6,311 bases of DNA from Oxalobacteraceae bacterium. Lineage in GTDB: Bacteria; Pseudomonadota; Gammaproteobacteria; Burkholderiales; Burkholderiaceae_D. Shown here in pieces: positions 1-5,307 of this stretch. Under the pieces are notes generated by a model, which was not told where the DNA came from, did not search any database, and saw only the letters and a program-made list of their open reading frames with translations. Positions within the stretch are counted from its first letter, which is position 1. Every line of letters begins with the position of its first letter. Location of the stretch: NCBI GenBank assembly GCA_947487325.1, contig CANKWG010000134.1, forward strand, positions 1-6,311, written 5' to 3'. The position numbers and the translations under genes are program-made.

Positions 1-327
1 GCCGTTTTGTGGATCAAGGATCTCGCCGCCTGACCAGACATCGCCATCTTTCTTCAGTCCACTGCCGATCTGCATGCCGATGACGGGTTTATTTTTTTTC
101 TCACCCGGGCATTTGTCGCACAGCGGATTAGGCTCCTCACCGGGTTCGCGGAAGAGCTTTTCAACGGTGATCTGCAGCTGACCATTAGATTCAGAAACAC
201 GCACCAGCGATTTTTCTTTACCAGATTTGTCATCAATAGTGCGCCATAGTCCGACAGGATTGTCAGTGGCTGCAGCGAGCGTTGATATCAGTCCCAGTGC
301 AATCAGAAGCAGAATTCGTGTGCGCAT
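1..327 (-). CDS. DUF2147-family exported protein (3' part beyond the window)
   Basis: The reading frame is open from an ATG at 327 to the left edge, giving the first 109 residues. Residues 1-20 form a signal peptide: a basic MRTR start, a hydrophobic LLLIALGLI core and an AAA ending before TDNP, so the mature protein should be periplasmic. The mature part shows the DUF2147 pattern: VGLWRTIDDKSGKEKS (about 25-40), KLFREPGE (57-64), NPLCDKCPGE (67-76) with two cysteines at 70 and 73, PVIGM (81-85) and GLKKDGDVWSGGEILDPQNG (90-109). The family's biochemical role is unknown to me; it is a small lipocalin-like exported domain of roughly 120-150 residues, so only the C-terminus should be missing. 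The start is supported by AAGGAG six bases upstream. The gene begins 17 bp after the valS stop on the same strand, so it is probably cotranscribed with valS. Family assignment is from remembered wording and is fairly sure; function is open. Confidence 0.85.
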   Translation of the reverse strand, partial: MRTRILLLIALGLISTLAAATDNPVGLWRTIDDKSGKEKSLVRVSESNGQLQITVEKLFREPGEEPNPLCDKCPGEKKNKPVIGMQIGSGLKKDGDVWSGGEILDPQNG

Positions 328-332
328 GTTGG

Positions 333-338
333 TCTCCT
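333..338 (-). promoter_or_regulatory. Shine-Dalgarno site of the DUF2147 gene
   Basis: On the minus strand the gap between the valS stop and the DUF2147 ATG reads AAGGAG then ACCAAC then ATG. This is a near-consensus ribosome binding site at a good distance. It fixes the start at 327 and shows that the gene has its own translation signal inside the 17-bp gap. Confidence 0.8.
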
Positions 339-344
339 TGCTGT

Positions 345-3167
345 TTATTTTAGTTTTGCTAGTTGTTCGCGTAATCTTTCCAGCGTTGCGCTGAAATTTT
401 GTACACGTTCTTTTTCCTGTTCGACGACTTGCGCCGGTGCGCGTGCGACAAAACTCTCGTTACCGAGTTTGGCATTGGCCTTGGTGATTTCGCCTTCGAG
501 TCGCAGCACTTCCTTGTTCAACCGCTCGCGCTCTGCAGCGATATCAATCTCCACCTTGAGCATCAGTCGTGTGCTGCCAGATACCGACACCGGTGCGGGC
601 GATTCAGGCAATGTGTCAACGACCTGCAATTCAGAGAGCTTGGCTAGTGCCTGCAGGTAGGGTGCAAAACTCTGCAGACGGGTATGGTCAGCACCTTCGA
701 TAAACAGCGGTACTTTCAGTGCCGGCGAGAGTTGCATTTCACCGCGCAGATTACGGCAGGCATCGGTCAGTGACTTCAGCTCTGTCATCCAGGCTTCGGA
801 CTGCTCGTCGATCTTTTGTAGCTCAGGCATTGGATACGCCTGCATCATGATCGAGTCACTCGCCGTGATGGTGCGTCCCGCTAGCGGCGCGACCGTTTGC
901 CATAGCTGCTCGGTGATGAAAGGAATAATCGGATGCGCAAGTCTGAGCACCGTTTCCAGTACGCGCAGCAGGGTCCGTCGTGTGGCGCGTTGCTGCGCTT
1001 CGGTCCCATGCTGAATTTGTACTTTGGCGACTTCGAGATACCAGTCGCAGTATTCATCCCAGATGAATTTGTAAATGGCTGATGAAATATTATCGAACCG
1101 ATAGTCGCCATAACCTTTTTCGACCTCTGCCTCGGTGCGCTGCAGGATAGATACGATCCAGCGATCTGCCTGAGAGAATTCCAGATAGCCGCTCGTTGCG
1201 CATTCTTCCTTAGTGTGTGGCTTGAGCCCGCAGTCCTTGTCCTGGGTATTCATCAGGACAAAGCGCGTCGCGTTCCACAACTTGTTGCAGAAGTTTCGAT
1301 AGCCTTCGCAGCGACTCAGATCAAAGTTGATATTGCGACCGAGTGATGCATAGCTCGCCATCGTGAAGCGCAGCGCATCGGTACCATATGCCGCGATACC
1401 ACTCGCGAATTCCTTGCGAGTAGCCTTTTCAATGCTCGCCGCCTGCTTGGGATTCATCAATCCGGCGGTACGTTTGGCTACGAGTTCATCGACACCGATA
1501 CCATCAATCAGATCAATCGGATCCAGCGTATTGCCTTTGGACTTGGACATCTTCTGACCTTGTGCGTCGCGCACCAGTCCATGCACATACACCGTCTTGA
1601 AGGGTGCTTTTCCGGTGAAGTGCGTGGTCATCATCACCATGCGCGCGACCCAGAAGAAAATAATGTCGAAGCCCGTCACCAGAACGGTGCAAGGCAGGAA
1701 TAATTTGTAGTCAGGTGTTTCTTCCGGCCAGCCCAGCGAGGAGAAGGGCACCAGAGCAGACGAGAACCAGGTATCCAATACATCCGCTTCGCGCGTGAGC
1801 GTGCCGTGATAGCCAGCAGCGGCGGCTTTCGCTTTGGCCTCATCTTCATTCCGCGCAACATAAAAAGTGCCCGTGTCGTCATACCACGCCGGAATCTGAT
1901 GGCCCCACCAGAGCTGACGTGAAATACACCAATCTTGAATATTATTGAGCCACTGGTTGTAGGTGGTGGTCCAGTTTTCAGGCACGAATTTCACTTCGCC
2001 CTGCGCCACCTTTTCCAGCGCGACTTCGGCAATCGACTTGCCGGGAAAATGGGTGCCTTCCGGTGCGGGCTTGCTCATCGCCACAAACCACTGATCAGTG
2101 AGCATAGGCTCGATCACCACACCGGTACGGTCACCGCGCGGCACCATCAGTTTGTGCGGCTTGACCAGTTCCAGCAGGCCTTGTGCATCCAGATCAGCGA
2201 CGATCTGCTTGCGTGCCGCAAAGCGATCCATGCCCTGATAAGCAGCGGGCGCGTTATCATTGATCTTCGCATCCAGCGTAAAGATACTAATTTGCGCAAG
2301 ACCGTGCCGCTGACCCACCGCATAGTCATTGAAATCATGCGCAGGTGTGATCTTCACGCAGCCGGTACCGAAAGCTTTATCAACATAGCTATCTGCGATC
2401 ACCGGAATTTCGCGATCCGTTAAAGGTAGCTTCAGCGATTTGCCAACAAAAGCGGCATAGCGTTCATCCGTAGGATCCACCGCTACGGCGACGTCACCCA
2501 GCAATGTTTCAGGACGCGTGGTGGCCACTGTCATATGTCCGCCGCCATCAGCGAAGGGATAGCGGATATGCCACATGCTGCCGTCTTCTTCTTCCGACAC
2601 CACTTCCAGATCCGATACCGCTGTGCCGAGCACGGGATCCCAGTTCACCAGTCGCTTGCCACGATAAATCAGCCCCTGCTCATGCAGGCGAACGAACACC
2701 TCGGTGACGGCGGTCGACATCTTGTCGTCCATCGTGAAGTACTCGCGGCTCCAGTCGGTGGAGGCGCCCATGCGGCGCATCTGACCCGTAATGGTCGAGC
2801 CGGAGTGTTCTTTCCATTCCCAGACTTTTTCCAGAAATTTTTCGCGACCGAGATCGTGGCGCGAGATCTTTTGTGCATCCAGCTGGCGCTCGACGACGAT
2901 CTGCGTCGCAATACCCGCATGATCAGTGCCGGGTATCCAGGCAGTGTTGTGGCCGCGCATACGGTAATAGCGCGTCAGGCCATCCATGATGGTTTGGTTG
3001 AAAGCGTGACCCATGTGAAGGGTGCCGGTCACATTGGGTGGCGGCAACTGAATGGAGAACGAGGGTTTGCCCTCGTCTAGCGTAGCGGTGAAGTAGCCGC
3101 GCTTTTCCCATTCGGTGCGCCAGTATTGTTCTATCTCGGTGGGCTCGAAGGCCTTGGCTAATTCCAT
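345..3167 (-). CDS. valS: valyl-tRNA synthetase (ValRS), complete
   Basis: Class I aminoacyl-tRNA synthetase that charges tRNA-Val with valine in the cytoplasm, and by family knowledge clears mischarged threonine in its CP1 editing domain. The 940-residue product is close to the usual bacterial length (about 950). Visible in order: PPPNVTGTLHMGH with the HIGH-type motif at 51-54; NWDPVLGTAVSDLEV (175-189); the editing signature TTRPETLLGD (216-225) and GTGCVKITPAHDFND (267-281); WCISRQLWWGHQIPAW (413-428); DVLDTWFSS (462-470); the KMSKS loop GQKMSKSKGN (537-546); an anticodon-binding region from about 620 (GYRNFCNKLWNATRF); and a C-terminal charged coiled coil (about 875-940) typical of bacterial ValRS. 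No frameshift or missing motif. The chosen ATG gives MELAKAFEPTEIEQYW. An in-frame GTG 36 bases further upstream (3203) is less likely because a TATAAT box lies directly against it. No strong Shine-Dalgarno sequence precedes the ATG. Confidence 0.97.
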   Translation of the reverse strand: MELAKAFEPTEIEQYWRTEWEKRGYFTATLDEGKPSFSIQLPPPNVTGTLHMGHAFNQTIMDGLTRYYRMRGHNTAWIPGTDHAGIATQIVVERQLDAQKISRHDLGREKFLEKVWEWKEHSGSTITGQMRRMGASTDWSREYFTMDDKMSTAVTEVFVRLHEQGLIYRGKRLVNWDPVLGTAVSDLEVVSEEEDGSMWHIRYPFADGGGHMTVATTRPETLLGDVAVAVDPTDERYAAFVGKSLKLPLTDREIPVIADSYVDKAFGTGCVKITPAHDFNDYAVGQRHGLAQISIFTLDAKINDNAPAAYQGMDRFAARKQIVADLDAQGLLELVKPHKLMVPRGDRTGVVIEPMLTDQWFVAMSKPAPEGTHFPGKSIAEVALEKVAQGEVKFVPENWTTTYNQWLNNIQDWCISRQLWWGHQIPAWYDDTGTFYVARNEDEAKAKAAAAGYHGTLTREADVLDTWFSSALVPFSSLGWPEETPDYKLFLPCTVLVTGFDIIFFWVARMVMMTTHFTGKAPFKTVYVHGLVRDAQGQKMSKSKGNTLDPIDLIDGIGVDELVAKRTAGLMNPKQAASIEKATRKEFASGIAAYGTDALRFTMASYASLGRNINFDLSRCEGYRNFCNKLWNATRFVLMNTQDKDCGLKPHTKEECATSGYLEFSQADRWIVSILQRTEAEVEKGYGDYRFDNISSAIYKFIWDEYCDWYLEVAKVQIQHGTEAQQRATRRTLLRVLETVLRLAHPIIPFITEQLWQTVAPLAGRTITASDSIMMQAYPMPELQKIDEQSEAWMTELKSLTDACRNLRGEMQLSPALKVPLFIEGADHTRLQSFAPYLQALAKLSELQVVDTLPESPAPVSVSGSTRLMLKVEIDIAAERERLNKEVLRLEGEITKANAKLGNESFVARAPAQVVEQEKERVQNFSATLERLREQLAKLK

Positions 3168-3205
3168 GATTTTGCAGAGATTCCGGTGAATTTGCGAAAC
3201 CACAG

Positions 3206-3211
3206 ATTATA
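3206..3211 (-). promoter_or_regulatory. -10 box of the probable valS promoter
   Basis: The minus strand carries a perfect TATAAT at 3211-3206, which would start transcription near 3199 and leave a leader of about 30 bases before the ATG at 3167. A -35 element is weak: the best candidates in the right place (TTCAGT at 15 bases, GATTCA at 17) match TTGACA poorly. The call rests on the perfect -10 box and its position. Confidence 0.5.
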
Positions 3212-3252
3212 AGCGGTGTGCTGGTCACTGAATCGACATGGGGTGGGCTGCG

Positions 3253-3269
3253 TTTCGCGTGGTGCGAAA
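3253..3269. repeat. short inverted repeat in the divergent intergenic region
   Basis: TTTCGC (3253-3258) and GCGAAA (3264-3269) are exact reverse complements around the loop GTGGT. No T-run follows on either strand, so it is not a normal intrinsic terminator. It lies upstream of the valS -10 box and could be a protein-binding site or chance. Confidence 0.35.
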
Positions 3270-3346
3270 TTTGGAATCAATGTTCGAATATCAAATCAGC
3301 AATTTTTTGCTCGGGATTGGTAATTGTTTAGCTGGAGAGGGAAAGC

Positions 3347-3418
3347 ATGGCAATAAAAAAGAAAAATTGGAACCTGTTGCGCGACAGAGTGACCAAAGCC
3401 CCGTTGTCGAAGTCTTAG
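3347..3418 (+). CDS. possible 23-residue basic leader peptide
   Basis: An ATG at 3347 opens a 23-codon frame ending in TAG at 3416-3418. The peptide starts MAIKKKNWNLLRDRV and ends TKAPLSKS. It is strongly basic, with six lysines and two arginines, no acidic run and no membrane segment. The purine-rich stretch GGAGAGG (3334-3340) ends six bases before the ATG and is a good ribosome binding site, which is the main reason for listing it. It lies 64 bp upstream of the LRR gene on the same strand, so it could be a leader ORF cotranscribed with it, a remnant of a larger gene, or a chance frame. I do not recognise the sequence. Such short frames with a fair ribosome binding site are common by chance, so confidence is low. 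Confidence 0.3.
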   Translation: MAIKKKNWNLLRDRVTKAPLSKS

Positions 3419-3469
3419 GCAATATGTCGATGGCCGTTTGCCTTTCATTTATTTGTTTTTGAAATGGGT

Positions 3470-3474
3470 AGGAG
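3470..3474 (+). promoter_or_regulatory. Shine-Dalgarno site that sets the LRR gene start
   Basis: AGGAG (3470-3474) lies eight bases before the ATG at 3483. It favours this start over the in-frame TTG at 3438, which would add 15 hydrophobic residues (MPFIYLFLKWVGVIN) and has no ribosome binding site. The choice matters because the longer form would look like a signal anchor, whereas the ATG form has no signal sequence. Confidence 0.75.
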
Positions 3475-3482
3475 TGATCAAT

Positions 3483-4979
3483 ATGAGTTTTCCGACTGCA
3501 CGTCGTTCGCACGATTCTTCGTATAGCGATGATTCCATCATCGCCTCCACTGCAAGCTGGACGAGTAATGATTCTGAAAACGACGATGTTCAGAATAGCA
3601 GTGGGTCGTCGGATGCGACAAGAAAGACAACAGCTAGGAATACATCTGGCGGCGCTACAACTACCACTACGACTACCACCACTGCCACTACGACCACCAC
3701 CACCACCACCCAGAAAGTCCCCGTTATGGTGGCGCGAGAACACCTTTTGCAGGACTGCCCTTCGGATGTGCGTTTCTATTTTGCTTCAAAATATATCGCC
3801 GATGACAATGCCTCACCAAAAGAACAGGCAATTAATCTTCGCCAATATGCTGGAATTAGTAAATTGCACCACTCGGAAGTGATTGAAGTACTGAATGCTC
3901 TTCCGGTAACTTGCCTTGCAAGTACAAGAAATGCAATTCCAGTATTGGCGACTTTTGCAAAAGGGGAGAAGAAAAGAAAAAGTCGCTTCGATCAAGCTTC
4001 AAAAGAATTGTTCCGAACTTATCGCTATGTACAAGCCAACGTTTCAACGTCAGATTTATTCGATAACAAAAAAGTTACTTATTTTCCGCAAGGATTGCGT
4101 GAGGTCGCGCTAAAAAATTTGCTGGCAAGTGATCATGTAAAAGAATTTATTATTGATGTCTCTCATGATTCCTATAAATTCTCGAGTCATAAGCACCCCG
4201 GCCACATTAATCTGTGGTCTGGAAAGGTTAATGAGCGTAAAGCACGTGGTTATAAAAATGCGGATAAAAAAATTTCGCAATGGAAATCTGATTTTTGCGA
4301 AAGAAAAGAATTGTCAGATGACTTGTGCAAAAGCCTCAAGACATTTTCTAAAGGTGAGAATCGGTCTTCCGTTTCTTTTGGCCTTAAATGTTTGAACCAA
4401 CCTTTCAAAACGTTTCTTGCGCCGCTCGCTCAGACACTGGCAGATTGTAAAGACGGTCTGGGTGCTATCAAAAGTCTTGATCTTGGATTTTCATTTCTTG
4501 TTTCTCGCTACGATTATCACAATACCGACATAGGTAATGACATTGCGTTAATGGCTACCTATGCAACGAATCTCGCTAAATTTATTGGATCGAATGAAAG
4601 ATTGCAGCATTTAAACTTATCCAGAAATGGCATGAATTCCACTGTGCTGATGCCTATAGCTAAGGCATTGCGTTCCAATCTAGCTTTGGAAAGTCTGGAT
4701 CTTTCGAAGAATCTTCTTCCAAGTCTCAACGGTAAAAGCGAATCACTGATCGCGGTGCTTGTCGATTCGTTGGCCGGGAAGCCATCGTTACGTCACGTGA
4801 ATCTTGCGGGTTGTGACCTGAATGATTTGTCTGCGGATCTTCTGTGTGAATTTTTGAAAGAAAACCCTCGTGTGACTATTTGCATTACTGCAAACATGAA
4901 TATTTCTCGTTCACATCCACTAATCAAACTTGACAACGTTGAGTCAGAGCAAAGCGACGATGATTACGCATCGAGCTGA
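3483..4979 (+). CDS. leucine-rich-repeat protein with polythreonine linker, putative host-directed effector
   Basis: Product of 498 residues; I do not recognise it as a named protein. Seen in order: a Ser/Asp/Asn-rich, probably disordered N-terminus (1-57) without signal peptide; a threonine tract (59-76, nine T, one A, eight T); an unrecognised region (about 80-325), mixed and Lys-rich, with a basic cluster KKRKSR (163-168); then RI/NLR-like leucine-rich repeats: IKSLDLGFSFL (329-339), LQHLNLSRNGM (374-384), LESLDLSKNLL (402-412) and LRHVNLAGCDL (436-446), each followed by a helix such as LMPIAKALRSN or LLCEFLKENP. The stretch VKEFIIDVSHDSY (219-231) may be a degenerate earlier repeat. The C-terminus is acidic (SEQSDDDYASS). 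LRRs of this kind bind proteins, and in bacteria are common in effectors delivered into eukaryotic cells; an effector role is inference only. The gene is AT-richer than valS and thiC and stands alone, suggesting acquisition. No transmembrane segment and no catalytic motif seen. It could also be an intracellular scaffold. Confidence 0.85.
   Translation: MSFPTARRSHDSSYSDDSIIASTASWTSNDSENDDVQNSSGSSDATRKTTARNTSGGATTTTTTTTTATTTTTTTTQKVPVMVAREHLLQDCPSDVRFYFASKYIADDNASPKEQAINLRQYAGISKLHHSEVIEVLNALPVTCLASTRNAIPVLATFAKGEKKRKSRFDQASKELFRTYRYVQANVSTSDLFDNKKVTYFPQGLREVALKNLLASDHVKEFIIDVSHDSYKFSSHKHPGHINLWSGKVNERKARGYKNADKKISQWKSDFCERKELSDDLCKSLKTFSKGENRSSVSFGLKCLNQPFKTFLAPLAQTLADCKDGLGAIKSLDLGFSFLVSRYDYHNTDIGNDIALMATYATNLAKFIGSNERLQHLNLSRNGMNSTVLMPIAKALRSNLALESLDLSKNLLPSLNGKSESLIAVLVDSLAGKPSLRHVNLAGCDLNDLSADLLCEFLKENPRVTICITANMNISRSHPLIKLDNVESEQSDDDYASS
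3657..3710 (+). repeat. ACN trinucleotide repeat coding for polythreonine
   Basis: Eighteen consecutive triplets are all ACN except one GCC (3684-3686). The 3' end is six ACC in a row (3693-3710); the rest mixes ACT, ACC, ACG and ACA. It encodes threonine residues 59-67 and 69-76 of the LRR protein. The pure ACC run could slip in replication, changing length by whole codons. The mixed synonymous codons upstream suggest either an old expansion that has since diverged or selection for threonine itself. Confidence 0.9.
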
Positions 4980-5135
4980 CTCTATCGGACACCATTGTCA
5001 TAACAGGACGGGGGCTCTCGTTCCGTGGGCCTCTCTACGACGCGATGCGCACATTCATTTGATGGCTTCAAAATTGTAACCAGACACGGCCGCTTGATCG
5101 GAGCGGTCGTGTTACCAGAGTCATCGCTCGCAGGC
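4980..5135. other. intergenic region after the LRR gene
   Basis: No gene is supported here. There is no typical intrinsic terminator (GC stem followed by a T-run) after the LRR stop codon. The only strong structure is the inverted repeat at 5084-5112. A plus-strand frame at 5025-5219 lacks a ribosome binding site and runs into the riboswitch, so it is not called. Confidence 0.6.
5084..5112. repeat. 11-bp inverted repeat ahead of the thiC promoter
   Basis: ACACGGCCGCT (5084-5094) and AGCGGTCGTGT (5102-5112) pair over 11 positions with one G-U, around a 7-base loop. Near-identical words flank it: GTAACCAG (5076-5083) and GTTACCAG (5111-5118). The right arm touches the proposed -35 box of thiC. 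Only two T follow the stem on the plus strand, so a Rho-independent terminator for the LRR gene is possible but not typical; an operator is the alternative. Confidence 0.55.
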
Positions 5136-5141
5136 TATAAT
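5112..5141 (+). promoter_or_regulatory. sigma70-like promoter for thiC
   Basis: TTACCA (5112-5117, four of six matches to TTGACA) and a perfect TATAAT (5136-5141) are 18 bp apart. Transcription would begin near 5148, about 22 bases ahead of the TPP aptamer, giving a leader of about 160 bases before the thiC ATG. The position is what a riboswitch-controlled gene needs. Confidence 0.7.
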
Positions 5142-5169
5142 TCACTCCGCAGTCTTTTCATGGCTGCAC

Positions 5170-5246
5170 CGCTAGGGGTCCCGGGGTACGCACCGGGTGA
5201 GACATACCCTCGAACCTGATCTGGATAATGCCAGCGTAGGAAAGCG
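5170..5246 (+). ncRNA. TPP riboswitch aptamer (THI element)
   Basis: Senses thiamine pyrophosphate in the thiC leader. The conserved THI-box words are present: AGGGGTC (5174-5180), TGAGA (5198-5202), ATACCC (5204-5209), AACCTGATCTGGATAATG (5213-5230) and CCAGCGTAGG (5231-5240). Stems readable by eye: P1 CGCT (5170-5173) with AGCG (5243-5246); P2 GGGGT (5175-5179) with the ACCC side (5206-5209); P3 CCCGG (5180-5184) with CCGGG (5193-5197); P5 CTGG (5221-5224) with CCAG (5231-5234). The base before TGAGA is G rather than the common C, but it is compensated because it pairs with C5180. P1 is short. Confidence 0.96.
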
Positions 5247-5273
5247 ACAGACGAGCATCCTGCTTCCCTGACC

Positions 5274-5305
5274 GTTTCCTTCGCAAATTGACAAGCAAAG
5301 GAAGC
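5274..5305 (+). promoter_or_regulatory. riboswitch expression platform: hairpin over the thiC Shine-Dalgarno site
   Basis: GTTTCCTT (5274-5281) can pair with AAGGAAGC (5298-5305), with one U-G, and the stem continues past one mismatch through GC (5283-5284) with GC (5295-5296); the loop is AAATTGACAA. The right arm contains the thiC ribosome binding site, directly before the ATG at 5308. The stem would hide it, so control is probably at translation initiation. There is no T-run, which argues against a terminator. Confidence 0.65.
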
Positions 5306-5307
5306 TC

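Larger units (their letters stand above)
3168..3482. other. divergent intergenic region between valS and the LRR gene
   Basis: This 315-bp stretch separates the minus-strand valS from the plus-strand LRR gene. It holds the valS -10 box (3206-3211), a 6-bp hairpin TTTCGC/GCGAAA with a 5-base loop (3253-3269), a small AGCAA/TTGCT stem with four T in the loop (3298-3311), and a 23-codon ORF with its own ribosome binding site (3347-3418). I see no convincing sigma70 promoter for the LRR gene; candidate -35 and -10 words occur but not at 16-18 bp spacing. A longer plus-strand frame (3238-3462) has no ribosome binding site and is not called. Confidence 0.6.

Noticed and set aside
1935..2423. 162-codon plus-strand open frame inside valS
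   Set aside because: It lies antisense to an intact valS with all motifs, has no recognisable protein pattern, and is explained by the codon bias of the opposite strand.
2535..3080. 181-codon plus-strand open frame inside valS
   Set aside because: Antisense shadow of the N-terminal catalytic part of valS, with no ribosome binding site or family pattern seen.
3298..3311. AGCAA/TTGCT stem with T-rich loop as a terminator
   Set aside because: Only five pairs, AT-rich, and the T residues are in the loop rather than after the stem.
3238..3462. 74-codon plus-strand frame before the LRR gene
   Set aside because: No ribosome binding site at its ATG, no recognisable pattern, and it overlaps the better supported 23-codon ORF in another frame.
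3657..3710. CRISPR-like or tandem regulatory repeat
   Set aside because: The period is three bases and in frame with the LRR gene; there are no spacers. It is a coding microsatellite.
3291..3743. 150-codon minus-strand frame with a glycine-rich start
   Set aside because: Its Gly/Ser-rich part is the reverse complement of the ACN repeat of the LRR gene. No supporting start signal.
5025..5219. 64-codon plus-strand frame over the thiC promoter and riboswitch
   Set aside because: No ribosome binding site, and its last part is the conserved TPP aptamer, which explains the sequence without coding.
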